Assembly: GCA_030601965.1 (NCBI GenBank) | Contig: JAUWAR010000005.1 | Coordinates: 1 to 21,101, forward strand | DNA from: a bacterium | Lineage (GTDB): Bacteria > Hydrothermota > UBA3073 > JACQXS01 > JAUWAR01 | Direction of reading: 5' to 3' | Length of the DNA: 21,101 nucleotides | Shown here: positions 1 to 6,687 of the stretch, piece after piece | How the letters are laid out: every line of letters starts with the position of its first letter | Numbering within the stretch: the first letter of the stretch is position 1 | Position numbers and translations under genes: made by a program | Notes under the pieces: generated by a model | Told to the model about the DNA's origin: nothing | Database searches by the model: none | What the model saw: only the letters and a program-made list of their open reading frames with translations

Positions 1-1
1 A

Positions 2-643
2 CTCATTGATTATCCTAATAAACTCTGTGCCACTCTTTTTACAGGTGGATGTAATTTCAGATGCCCGTATTGCCATAATCCAGAACTTGTCCCGATAAAT
101 CGGGATGAGAAACTTCCAGATATTACCGGGGATGAAATATTAAAATTCTTAAAAGAACGGAAAGGTTTTTTAGATGGTATCACTATCTGTGGTGGAGAAC
201 CAACTATTCACAGCTACCTTCCTGATTTCGTGAAACTTGTAAAAAAAGAAGGTTTTCTTGTAAAACTTGATACAAATGGCACAAATCCAGGTATGTTAAA
301 GAAAATTGAAGTGGATTATATTGCAATGGATATTAAAGGTTCTCTCAAAAGATACAATGAAGTATCAGGTGTGAAAGTGGATACTGATTTTATTAAGAAA
401 AGTGTTGACTTTATAATGGAATCAGGCATAGATTACGAATTCAGAACAACGGTGTTTCCTGATTTTTTTAATAAAGAAGATGCGGAAGAGATTGCAAAAT
501 GGGTAAAAGGGGCAAAAAGATATGTTCTTCAAAAACCAACTGTAGTTAAAACATTAGACGGTAACATCAAAAATGCAAAGGTTTATAGTGATGCTGAGTT
601 GAGAGAGTTAGCAGATATTTTGCCTAATTGTAGTATAAGATAG
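2..643 (+). CDS. Anaerobic ribonucleotide reductase-activating radical SAM protein (NrdG-like), 5' partial
   Basis: A radical SAM enzyme of the group that installs the glycyl radical on anaerobic ribonucleoside-triphosphate reductase. The frame is already open at base 2 and reads LIDYPNKLCATLFTGG, followed by the [4Fe-4S]-binding motif CNFRCPYC (C17, C21, C24 of the visible part). The SAM-binding ICGGEPT and the LDTNGTNP strand follow. About 213 residues are visible; homologues usually have only a few residues before the first one seen here, so little is missing. The ATG at 230 is internal, because the radical SAM core lies upstream of it. A 14-16 bp palindrome encodes V30-D35 just after the cluster motif. 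The gene ends 13 bp before the next one. The partner reductase is not in the window, so the substrate protein is inferred from family resemblance; another glycyl-radical partner is possible. Confidence 0.82.
   Translation, partial: LIDYPNKLCATLFTGGCNFRCPYCHNPELVPINRDEKLPDITGDEILKFLKERKGFLDGITICGGEPTIHSYLPDFVKLVKKEGFLVKLDTNGTNPGMLKKIEVDYIAMDIKGSLKRYNEVSGVKVDTDFIKKSVDFIMESGIDYEFRTTVFPDFFNKEDAEEIAKWVKGAKRYVLQKPTVVKTLDGNIKNAKVYSDAELRELADILPNCSIR
90..105. repeat. Short palindromic module C (tcccgat-aa-atcggga) inside the radical SAM gene
   Basis: Perfect 7-bp arms around an aa centre. The same 16 bases recur at 19245-19260, nested inside a larger repeat, and the cccgata/tatcggg stem recurs in the two 60-bp elements at 15830 and 18411. 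Here it is translated as roughly V-P-I-N-R-D just after the Fe-S cluster motif, without disturbing the frame. Confidence 0.75.
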
Positions 644-656
644 AGGAGGTATTAGT

Positions 657-1607
657 ATGAAGAGGATTCTTGTAACTGGTGCAGTTGGCCAGATAGGGTC
701 AGAACTTACAGGAAAACTCAGGGAGAAATATGGCACAGATTCTGTAGTAGCAGTTGGACATAGAACAAAACCAACTGAAAAGATGCGTAATGCAGGTCCC
801 TTTGAGTTTATTGACATCTGTGATAAAGATGCTTTAGAAAAGGTTGTTGTAAAATATAATATAGACACAATCTATCATATGGCCGCTATTCTCTCTGTCA
901 TAGGCGAACAGAAACCGCAACTTGCATTTAAAGTAAATATGATAGGACTCTATAATATTCTTGAAGTAGGGCTGGAACACAAACTTGAACGAATTATGTG
1001 TCCCAGTTCCATTGCTGTATTTGGTCCAAAAACACCCAAAGACAACACACCAAATGAGACAATCTTATGTCCTACAACTATGTATGGTGTTACAAAAGTT
1101 GCAGGTGAACTCCTTGGAGATTACTACTTCAAGAGGTTTGGTCTTGATGTGCGTGGAGTAAGATATCCAGGTATTATCAGCAGTGAAACCCTTCCTGGTG
1201 GTGGAACCACAGATTATGCTGTCGCAATATACTATGAGGCAATAAAGAATAAAAAATATACTTGCTTTGTGCGTGAGGATACGGTATTACCTATGATGTA
1301 TATGCCTGATTGCATTAAGGCTATTATAGACCTGGCAGAAGCTGATATTTCCAAATTGAAGCATCATTGTGATTTCAATGTTAATTCTATGAGTTTTTCT
1401 GCAGGTGAACTTGCTGATTCAATTAAGAAGCATATACCTGAATTCACCTGCGAGTATAAGCCCGACTTTAGACAGGAGATTGCGGACTCCTGGCCCCGTT
1501 CTTTAGATGACTCATCAGCGCGAGAGGAATGGGGTTGGAAGCCAGAATACGATATTGATTCTATGACAGAAGATATGATTGCTAAACTATCCAATAAACT
1601 CTTATGA
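657..1607 (+). CDS. tdh: L-threonine 3-dehydrogenase, short-chain (SDR/epimerase-like) type
   Basis: Oxidises L-threonine to 2-amino-3-ketobutyrate with NAD+ in the cytoplasm. The 316-aa protein starts with a Rossmann motif GAVGQIG (residues 8-14). It carries the extended-SDR catalytic pair Y143 and K147 (MYGVTK) with Ser117/118 (PSS) before it. RYPGIIS, TTDYAV and LPMMYMPD match the SDR-type threonine dehydrogenases of archaea, Flavobacterium and animals, and separate it from sugar epimerases. The start has an ideal ribosome-binding site (aggaggt at 644-650). The stop overlaps the iorA start by 4 bp, so the two are probably co-translated. The usual partner, 2-amino-3-ketobutyrate CoA ligase, is not next door. 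A UDP-sugar epimerase is the alternative but is less likely. Confidence 0.85.
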   Translation: MKRILVTGAVGQIGSELTGKLREKYGTDSVVAVGHRTKPTEKMRNAGPFEFIDICDKDALEKVVVKYNIDTIYHMAAILSVIGEQKPQLAFKVNMIGLYNILEVGLEHKLERIMCPSSIAVFGPKTPKDNTPNETILCPTTMYGVTKVAGELLGDYYFKRFGLDVRGVRYPGIISSETLPGGGTTDYAVAIYYEAIKNKKYTCFVREDTVLPMMYMPDCIKAIIDLAEADISKLKHHCDFNVNSMSFSAGELADSIKKHIPEFTCEYKPDFRQEIADSWPRSLDDSSAREEWGWKPEYDIDSMTEDMIAKLSNKLL

Positions 1608-3367
1608 AAACACTCCTTTCTGGTAACGAGGCAGTTGCAAGGGGCGCCTGGGAGGCAGGATGCAAGGTTGCCTGTGCCTACCCGGGAACACCCTCTACAG
1701 AAATACTTGAGAATATTGCAAAATATGAAGATATTTATTGTGAGTGGTCAACAAATGAGAAAGTTGCGTTTGAGGTTGCATCTGGTGCCTGTTTTGGTGG
1801 GGCAAGAGTGCTTGTCGCAATGAAACATGTAGGACTGAATGTTGCCGCAGACCCATTCTTCAGTATGGCCTACTCTGGTGTAACTGGAGGTTTTGTTATT
1901 GTCTCTGCTGATGAACCAGAATGTCACTCATCTCAAAACGAACAGGATAATAGACATTATGCAAGGGCAGCAAAAATTCCAATGCTTGAACCATCAGATT
2001 CACAAGAGACAAAAGAACTCACGAAAATCGCCTTTGAGATATCAGAGGAATTTGATACACCTGTTATGCTCAGAATGACCACAAGAGTCTGCCACTCAAA
2101 GAGCATTGTTGAAACAGAAAAAAGAATTGAACACCCTCCAAAGGGCTATAAAAAAGATATATTAAAAAGGCTTGTTTTACCAGCACATGCAAGACCAAGA
2201 CATAGACTAATTGAAGAGAAACGACTCCCTGAACTTAAAAAATATAACGAGACTTTTTCTTATAATCGCATTGAAGAGACTAATAATATACTCGGCATTA
2301 TCACATCTGGCATATCCTATCAATATGCAAAAGAGGTCTTTCCTGATGCCTCATTCCTGAAACTCTCAATGACATATCCACTTCCAGAAAACCTTATCAA
2401 GAAATTTAGTCAAAATAAGAAAAAGTTATATGTAATTGAAGAATTAGAGCCATTTCTTGAGAATGAGATAAAAGCAATGGGTATAGATGTAATCGGTAAA
2501 GACAAAGTCCCTATATGCGGTGAATTGAATACACACATTTTGCGAGAGAGTTTTAACCTTTCTGACAGGCAAGATGCCTATCCTACTATTAATATTAAGG
2601 AACTTCCACCCAGACCTCCTGTATTATGTCCTGGTTGTCCGCACAGAGGTGTTTTCTATGCCATAAATAAACTCAAACTTTATGTTATGGGGGATATTGG
2701 CTGTTATACACTTGGGGCATTACCTCCATTAAATGCTATGGATACCTGTATTTGCATGGGTGCATCAATTGGTAATGCGTTCGGACTTGAAAAGGCACTG
2801 GGTAATGATATAAGAGATAAACTCGTTGCAGTTATTGGTGATTCTACTTTTCTGCACAGCGGCATTACTTCTTTAATTGATATCGTTTATAATAAAGGCA
2901 CAACGACTGTGATTATTGTTGACAACAGTATAACTGCAATGACAGGCCATCAGGAGCATCCCGGGACAGGTAGAACACTGATGGGTGAAGAAACTGTGGC
3001 TATTAAGCCTGAGGACATTGGCACTGCCTGCGGAATAAAGCATATCTTTATAATAGACCCTTATAACATTAAAGAAACCAAAGAAGTGATTAAAAGAGAG
3101 GTGGCAAGAAAAGCGCCATCACTCATAATTGCGAGGCGAGAGTGTGCACTCAGAGTCAAACCCGACCCACCATTGAAAGTTGACCCTGAAATCTGCACGG
3201 ATTGTAAATTATGTATTGAACTTGGTTGCCCTGCGATTAGCAGGAAAGATGAGAAGGCTATAATAGACCCATCCATTTGTAATGGTTGCGGAATGTGTAA
3301 GCAGGTATGTGTAAAAGGGGCAATATCTGAGAGTCATTGCGAGGAGCGAAACGACGAAGCAATCTAA
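1604..3367 (+). CDS. iorA: Indolepyruvate ferredoxin oxidoreductase, alpha subunit
   Basis: Oxidatively decarboxylates aryl 2-oxo acids (from Trp, Phe, Tyr) to acyl-CoA while reducing ferredoxin. The 587-aa chain opens with a pyrimidine-binding domain (GNEAVARGAWEAG, then AYPGTPSTEI). It continues with CPGCPHRG (342-347) and a thiamine diphosphate domain with GDIGCYTLG, GDS (412-414) and DNSITAMTG (440-448). It ends in a two-cluster ferredoxin domain: C531, C534, C537, C542 and C559, C562, C565, C569. The ATGA overlap with tdh suggests coupling. The beta subunit iorB is not in the window. The last 11 residues (S577-I587, SHCEERNDEAI) and the stop codon are encoded by a dispersed repeat, so the original C-terminus was probably near KGAIS. 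Function is confident; exact oxo-acid preference is not visible. Confidence 0.93.
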   Translation: MKTLLSGNEAVARGAWEAGCKVACAYPGTPSTEILENIAKYEDIYCEWSTNEKVAFEVASGACFGGARVLVAMKHVGLNVAADPFFSMAYSGVTGGFVIVSADEPECHSSQNEQDNRHYARAAKIPMLEPSDSQETKELTKIAFEISEEFDTPVMLRMTTRVCHSKSIVETEKRIEHPPKGYKKDILKRLVLPAHARPRHRLIEEKRLPELKKYNETFSYNRIEETNNILGIITSGISYQYAKEVFPDASFLKLSMTYPLPENLIKKFSQNKKKLYVIEELEPFLENEIKAMGIDVIGKDKVPICGELNTHILRESFNLSDRQDAYPTINIKELPPRPPVLCPGCPHRGVFYAINKLKLYVMGDIGCYTLGALPPLNAMDTCICMGASIGNAFGLEKALGNDIRDKLVAVIGDSTFLHSGITSLIDIVYNKGTTTVIIVDNSITAMTGHQEHPGTGRTLMGEETVAIKPEDIGTACGIKHIFIIDPYNIKETKEVIKREVARKAPSLIIARRECALRVKPDPPLKVDPEICTDCKLCIELGCPAISRKDEKAIIDPSICNGCGMCKQVCVKGAISESHCEERNDEAI

Positions 3368-3411
3368 AAGATGGGATTGCTTCATCCGTTAGCTAATGGA
3401 CTCGCAATGAC
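3333..3411. repeat. Element A, copy 1 (long inverted repeat, with nested module B)
   Basis: Outer arms gtcattgcgag (3333-3343) and ctcgcaatgac (3401-3411) are exact complements, and inner arms gaagcaatc (3356-3364) and gattgcttc (3375-3383) form a second stem. Between gcttc and ctcgc lies atccgttagctaatgga, a near copy of module B. The left half is translated as the tail of IorA, and the right end stops 6 bp before the GTG start of cca. Other copies are at 5827 and 19193. Confidence 0.92.
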
Positions 3412-3417
3412 AAAAAA

Positions 3418-4554
3418 GTGCAAAACATATTAGATAAAATAGGTGAAATAGCTGAGAAGGAAAAAATAAAGGTTTATTTAGTTGGTGGACCTGTCAGGGA
3501 TTTTATTATGAAGAACGAGATAAAGGATATTGATATATGTGTAGAGGGTAATGGAATATCCTTTGCGAAGATACTCAAAAAATACTTTAACTGTGGTTTA
3601 AAGACCTATTCAGAATTCAATACCGCTACCTTGTTTCTCGCTCATTTCAGCATTGATATTGCTACATCAAGAAAAGAAACTTACCCTTATCCTACAAGCC
3701 TACCTGTTGTAGAAAATGGTGATATCTTTACGGACCTTGCAAGGCGAGACTTTACGATAAATTCTATTGCCTTATCACTTGATAAAAAAAGGGGGTTTAT
3801 AGACCCCTTTTCAGGAAGAGACGATATTAAAAAAGGTCTTGTAAGAGTACTTCACAAGAAAAGTTTTATTGATGACCCAACCCGTATCTTCAGGGCAATA
3901 AGATTTAAACAGAGGTTTGATTTTAGACTTGAAAAAGAGACAAAAAAACTCCTGAAACAGAGTATCAGAATAATAAACAAACTATCTCCTGAAAGAATAA
4001 GAACCGAGATTATGCTTTTACTCAAAGAACAAAAAAAGGAGGAGATATTTAGCCAACTTTATAAATTAGGCGTCCTTGATATTATAAAACTCAAACCTCC
4101 GCAACCAGGTGTATCTACATCTCTTTTTGCATTAATAGACCCAGATAAAATGCCAGATTTCCTTACAAAGAGTGAAAGACAAATAGCACAGGGAATTCTA
4201 AAAATTTCTCTGAAAGAGGATTTACTTAAAAAGGCAGAAAAACCCAGTCAAATTTATCAAATTCTTTTTGGAATACCAGAAGAATCACTCGTGTTTAGAA
4301 TGAATCAAAAACCAGTGATAAAAGGTAAGATTAAAGAATTTCTGAATGTTTATAATAAGGTAAAACTTGAAATTACAGGCAGAGATTTGGAAAAATTAGG
4401 TATAAAAAAAGGTCCAATTTACAAAGAGCTTTTAACAAAGACCCTTCTTGCTAAACTTGATGGCAAGATAAAAGGCAAGCAGGTCCACCTGGTAGAAGAA
4501 GAAATTAACTTTGTAAAAACCCTCTTAATTCATTTTTTTCTTGACATCCGTTAG
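3418..4554 (+). CDS. cca: CCA tRNA nucleotidyltransferase / poly(A) polymerase family
   Basis: A class II nucleotidyltransferase that most likely adds or repairs the 3' CCA end of tRNA. It shows the catalytic LVGGPVRD (21-28) and the metal-binding D37-I-D39. The ATP/CTP-selecting RRDFTINS motif and the DDPTRIFRAIRF neck motif follow. At 378 aa there is no HD phosphohydrolase domain. The start is GTG 3418: an in-frame TAA lies at 3394 and the first ATG is after the active site. There is no Shine-Dalgarno sequence, since element A ends only 6 bp upstream. The stop codon and the last residues (DIR) come from a palindromic module at 4546-4563. Sequence alone does not fully separate CCA-adding from A-adding or poly(A) activity. 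Confidence 0.88.
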   Translation: MQNILDKIGEIAEKEKIKVYLVGGPVRDFIMKNEIKDIDICVEGNGISFAKILKKYFNCGLKTYSEFNTATLFLAHFSIDIATSRKETYPYPTSLPVVENGDIFTDLARRDFTINSIALSLDKKRGFIDPFSGRDDIKKGLVRVLHKKSFIDDPTRIFRAIRFKQRFDFRLEKETKKLLKQSIRIINKLSPERIRTEIMLLLKEQKKEEIFSQLYKLGVLDIIKLKPPQPGVSTSLFALIDPDKMPDFLTKSERQIAQGILKISLKEDLLKKAEKPSQIYQILFGIPEESLVFRMNQKPVIKGKIKEFLNVYNKVKLEITGRDLEKLGIKKGPIYKELLTKTLLAKLDGKIKGKQVHLVEEEINFVKTLLIHFFLDIR

Positions 4555-4563
4555 CTAACGGAT
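4546..4563. repeat. Palindromic module B (atccgttagctaacggat)
   Basis: A perfect 18-bp palindrome. Its TAG is the stop codon of cca, and it lies 19 bp before the rpsP start. Exact 16-bp cores recur at 13094-13109 (sigma factor) and 20644-20659 (aspS), with variants at 3385-3400 and 13127-13142. Confidence 0.9.
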
Positions 4564-4582
4564 TGATAAAAATATATACAAG

Positions 4583-4849
4583 ATGGTAAGGATCAGACTT
4601 ACAAGAAAAGGAAAGATGCATCAGCCGTTTTATAGAATTGTTGTGGCAGATGCAAGGGCTCCAAGAGATGGGGAGTATATAGAATCTATCGGCTATTATA
4701 ATCCCCTGAGGAAAGAGGAGTTTTCCTTAGACCTTGAGAAATTTGGAGAATGGGTGAATAAAGGTGCACAACCCACAAACACTGTATTGCGTCTTGTAGA
4801 AAGAGCAAAGAAAGAGGAGGTTAGCCATGAACATGAAAGAGATACTTGA
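4583..4849 (+). CDS. rpsP: 30S ribosomal protein bS16
   Basis: Structural protein of the small ribosomal subunit. The 88-aa sequence has the diagnostic start MVRIRLTRKGK, then PFYRIVVADARAPRDG and ESIGYYNPL, a normal length for bS16. It heads the classic rpsP-khpA-trmD-rplS translation cluster. No Shine-Dalgarno sequence is visible before the ATG (the leader reads atatatacaag), unusual for a highly expressed ribosomal gene. A transcript running through from cca, or an unrecognised start mode, is possible. Its 3' end overlaps khpA by 23 bp. Confidence 0.97.
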   Translation: MVRIRLTRKGKMHQPFYRIVVADARAPRDGEYIESIGYYNPLRKEEFSLDLEKFGEWVNKGAQPTNTVLRLVERAKKEEVSHEHERDT

Positions 4850-5063
4850 AGAGGTAGTAAAGGCTCTTGTCGATCAGCCCGATAAAGTAAGTGTGTCAGA
4901 AATAGATGGAGAAAGGACTATCGTCTATGAGCTCAGGGTTGACAAGTCTGACCTTGGTAAGGTAATTGGCAAGGAAGGAAAGACTGCCAGAGCTATGAGG
5001 ACTATAATTACTGCTGCATCTATGAAGGGTGGCAAAAGGGGAGTTCTTGAGATCCTTGAGTAA
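4827..5063 (+). CDS. khpA: KH-domain RNA-binding protein KhpA
   Basis: A small (78 aa) single-KH-domain protein that binds RNA and, in studied bacteria, works with KhpB/Jag in cell division and small-RNA biology. The KH loop is visible as VIGKEGKTARAMR (GKEG at 48-51), followed by a helix and a short basic end. The start ATG lies inside the end of rpsP and has a strong ribosome-binding site (gaggagg, about 6 bp away), which fixes the start and implies co-regulation with S16. In most genomes rimM follows; here trmD comes next after 23 bp. Confidence 0.92.
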   Translation: MNMKEILEEVVKALVDQPDKVSVSEIDGERTIVYELRVDKSDLGKVIGKEGKTARAMRTIITAASMKGGKRGVLEILE

Positions 5064-5074
5064 ATTTAGTTACA

Positions 5075-5089
5075 CATGGCAAAGCCATG
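5075..5089. repeat. Hairpin catggc-aaa-gccatg covering the trmD start codon
   Basis: Perfect 6-bp arms with a 3-base loop. The right arm ends in the trmD ATG (5087-5089), so folding of the mRNA would hide the start. It could be a translational control, or the remnant of a ggc-taaa-gcc type repeat seen elsewhere in the window. No Shine-Dalgarno sequence is visible. Confidence 0.6.
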
Positions 5090-5827
5090 AAGATAGATAT
5101 CCTTACCATCTTTCCTGAATTTTTTGAAAGCCCTTTCTCTTATGGTAATGTCAAAATCGCCAGGGAGAAAGGGCTTCTTCAGATAAAGATATGGGATATT
5201 AGAGATTTTACTGATGATAAACACAGAAAAGTTGATGATTATCCTTATGGTGGTGGTGCTGGAATGATATTAAAGCCTGAACCTATCTTCAAAGCCGTAA
5301 GAACCTTGAGGAACAAAAATTCAATGGTGATTCTTCTCTCTCCTCAAGGGGATTTATATACTCAGAAACTAACAAAAGAACTTTCTAAACAGAAACACCT
5401 TCTGTTTATATGTAGCAGATATAAGGGAATTGACCAAAGAGTTAGAGAAAAACTTATTGATAGAGAAATTTCTATAGGTGATTACATTCTATCTGGAGGT
5501 GAGCTTGCAGCAGCGGCAATCATAGAATCCGTGGTAAGACTCATTCCATCTGTCATAGGTAATATTGAATCTGCACTTACCGATTCTTTTTCCACAGGTG
5601 GCACAGGCTTCCAGCCTGTGAAGAAACACAGCCAAGATGGCTGTGCCACTGCCGAAGAAAATGGATTACTGGATGCACCGTATTATACATCTCCCCGTGA
5701 ATTTGAAGGCATGAAAGTTCCAGAAATTCTCCTTTCAGGAAATCATAAAAAGATAGCTGAATGGCGAGAAAGTCAAAGAAAGGAACGAACGGCAGCTTTT
5801 AGGATAAAAAGAAAAATGGTTGAATAG
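5087..5827 (+). CDS. trmD: tRNA (guanine-37-N1)-methyltransferase with an in-frame repeat insertion
   Basis: A SPOUT methyltransferase that makes m1G37 in tRNA from S-adenosylmethionine and prevents +1 frameshifting. Visible motifs are MKIDILTIFPEFF, DDYPYGGGAGM (50-60) and the knot strand GDYILSGGELA (131-141). R151 and D166 have the same 15-residue spacing as E. coli R154 and D169, and GLLDAPYYTSP plus LLSGNH follow in the C-terminal domain. In relatives only 1-3 residues separate DSF from GLLD. Here the gap is about 25 residues, and 18 of them (GGTGFQPVKKHSQDGCAT, 171-188) are encoded by a palindromic element. The insertion lies in the flexible linker between the two domains, so the enzyme is probably active. 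The total of 246 aa is near normal. The stop abuts element A copy 2. Confidence 0.95.
   Translation: MKIDILTIFPEFFESPFSYGNVKIAREKGLLQIKIWDIRDFTDDKHRKVDDYPYGGGAGMILKPEPIFKAVRTLRNKNSMVILLSPQGDLYTQKLTKELSKQKHLLFICSRYKGIDQRVREKLIDREISIGDYILSGGELAAAAIIESVVRLIPSVIGNIESALTDSFSTGGTGFQPVKKHSQDGCATAEENGLLDAPYYTSPREFEGMKVPEILLSGNHKKIAEWRESQRKERTAAFRIKRKMVE
5598..5649. repeat. Element E: two-hairpin palindromic insertion in the trmD coding sequence
   Basis: Outer arms gtggcacag (5598-5606) and ctgtgccac (5641-5649) are exact complements. They enclose two perfect hairpins, cacaggct-tcc-agcctgtg (5602-5620) and cacagcca-aga-tggctgtg (5627-5645). Outer and inner pairings overlap, so the RNA can fold two ways. 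It is translated as TrmD residues 171-188 with no stop in that frame. It is more GC-rich than the surrounding gene. Confidence 0.93.
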
Positions 5828-5895
5828 TCATTGCGAGGAGCGAAGCGACGAAGCAATCTAAAAGATGAGATTGCTTCGCTAACGCTCGCAATGAC
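5827..5895. repeat. Element A, copy 2 (simplest form)
   Basis: Same outer arms gtcattgcgag/ctcgcaatgac and inner gaagcaatct ... agattgcttc as copies 1 and 3. Between gcttc and ctcgc it has only gctaacg instead of a 17-bp palindrome. It begins at the last base of the trmD stop codon and fills most of the trmD-rplS gap. After it, 5896-5931 holds another small inverted repeat (cttgt-tag-acaag, 5915-5927) and the rplS leader. Confidence 0.92.
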
Positions 5896-5931
5896 AGTGG
5901 AGTAAGACGCTTCGCTTGTTAGACAAGAAAT

Positions 5932-6237
5932 ATGTCTGAACTTGCTAACTTGCCTGACGGCAGTCAGAATTTCTCTCCCGGAGACTTAGTGCGTGTTCAC
6001 ACTATAATTGTTGAAGGAGATAAAAAGAGAACACAACGATTTGAAGGCATAGTAATTGCCAAAAAAAGCAAGACCTTCACGGTGCGAAAAGTATCAGGGG
6101 GATACGGGACTGAACGTATATATCCTATTGATTCCCCAAACATCACAAAAGTTGAAATTAGAAAAAAGGGGAAAGTAAGACGTGCAAAACTTTTCTATCT
6201 TCGCACAAAACAGGGTAGGAAAATAAAAACATTTTGA
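5932..6237 (+). CDS. rplS: 50S ribosomal protein bL19
   Basis: Large-subunit protein at the interface with the 30S subunit. The 101-aa chain has FSPGDLVRVHTIIVEGDKKRTQRFEGIVIA in the usual place, TFTVRK, ERIYPIDSP and the basic end RRAKLFYLR. An in-frame TAG at 5920 rules out an upstream start. The N-terminus before FSPGD is only about 14 residues (MSELANLPDGSQN), shorter than usual and unlike the normal helical start. It includes a small inverted repeat, ctgac-ggca-gtcag (5954-5967), so part of it may be repeat-derived. There is no strong Shine-Dalgarno sequence. Confidence 0.95.
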   Translation: MSELANLPDGSQNFSPGDLVRVHTIIVEGDKKRTQRFEGIVIAKKSKTFTVRKVSGGYGTERIYPIDSPNITKVEIRKKGKVRRAKLFYLRTKQGRKIKTF

Positions 6238-6260
6238 GGGGATTACCTCTTGAGATAATT

Positions 6261-6620
6261 ATGAATAAAAGAGAAATTGGTTCTTATGGCGAAAACACGG
6301 CATGTGAATATTTAATAAATAAAGGTTATAAAATATTGGAGAGGAATTATAGAAGGGGTAAGGCTGAGGTGGATATTATATGTAAGAAAGATGAAATAGT
6401 AGCCTTTGTTGAAGTTAAGACACGCCGAGATGATACTTTTGGTTCTCCTGTAGAGTCGGTTAATTTTTATAAGACAAAACAGATTGCAAAAGTTTCTGAG
6501 GCATATATAATAAAAAATGGGTTAATGGGACATATTAATGTCAGATTTGATATAATTGGAATAGACCATGAGAATGGGTCTCCTAAAATAGACCATATAG
6601 AAGATGCATTCAGGCTATAG
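6261..6620 (+). CDS. YraN/UPF0102 family nuclease-fold protein
   Basis: A 119-aa member of the UPF0102 (YraN) family, which has a PD-(D/E)XK Holliday-junction-resolvase-like fold and a poorly understood DNA-related role. It shows IGSYGENTACEYLINKGYKILERNYR, then the core AEVDIICKKDEIVAFVEVKTR with the E/D...EVK catalytic pattern. The ATG at 6261 is chosen over an upstream in-frame TTG at 6234 because homologues begin with a short MxxREIGxxGE segment. It follows rplS by 23 bp and precedes comM, an association seen in many bacteria. No clear ribosome-binding site. Confidence 0.88.
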   Translation: MNKREIGSYGENTACEYLINKGYKILERNYRRGKAEVDIICKKDEIVAFVEVKTRRDDTFGSPVESVNFYKTKQIAKVSEAYIIKNGLMGHINVRFDIIGIDHENGSPKIDHIEDAFRL

Positions 6621-6687
6621 TTTAGTTAATTAGTTAATTGGTTAATTTACTCACCACTCACTAATTAACCACTCACCGATTATTACG
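6621..6687. repeat. Short tandem-repeat spacer (gttaatt / actcacc units)
   Basis: The 67-bp gap between yraN and comM is low-complexity: gttaatta, gttaattg and gttaattt in a row (8-bp steps), then actcacc and actcact (7-bp steps), aattaac and another cactcac. The second half partly mirrors the first (gttaatt versus aattaac). No promoter or strong ribosome-binding site is visible before the comM ATG. Confidence 0.7.

Noticed and set aside
230..643. Starting the radical SAM gene at ATG 230
   Set aside because: It would remove the cluster motif CNFRCPYC, which is in frame upstream to the window edge.
4541..4578. rpsP promoter with -35 ttgaca at 4541 and -10 tatata at 4573
   Set aside because: The spacer would be 26 bp; only a cruciform at the palindrome could shorten it, which is too speculative.
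3333..5895. Element A copies as CRISPR repeats
   Set aside because: Copies are kilobases apart, self-complementary over their full length and without regular spacers; no cas genes are seen.
5827..5895. Element A as a Rho-independent terminator
   Set aside because: The stem is long but has no T tract on either side, and one copy lies between co-oriented genes of one ribosomal cluster.
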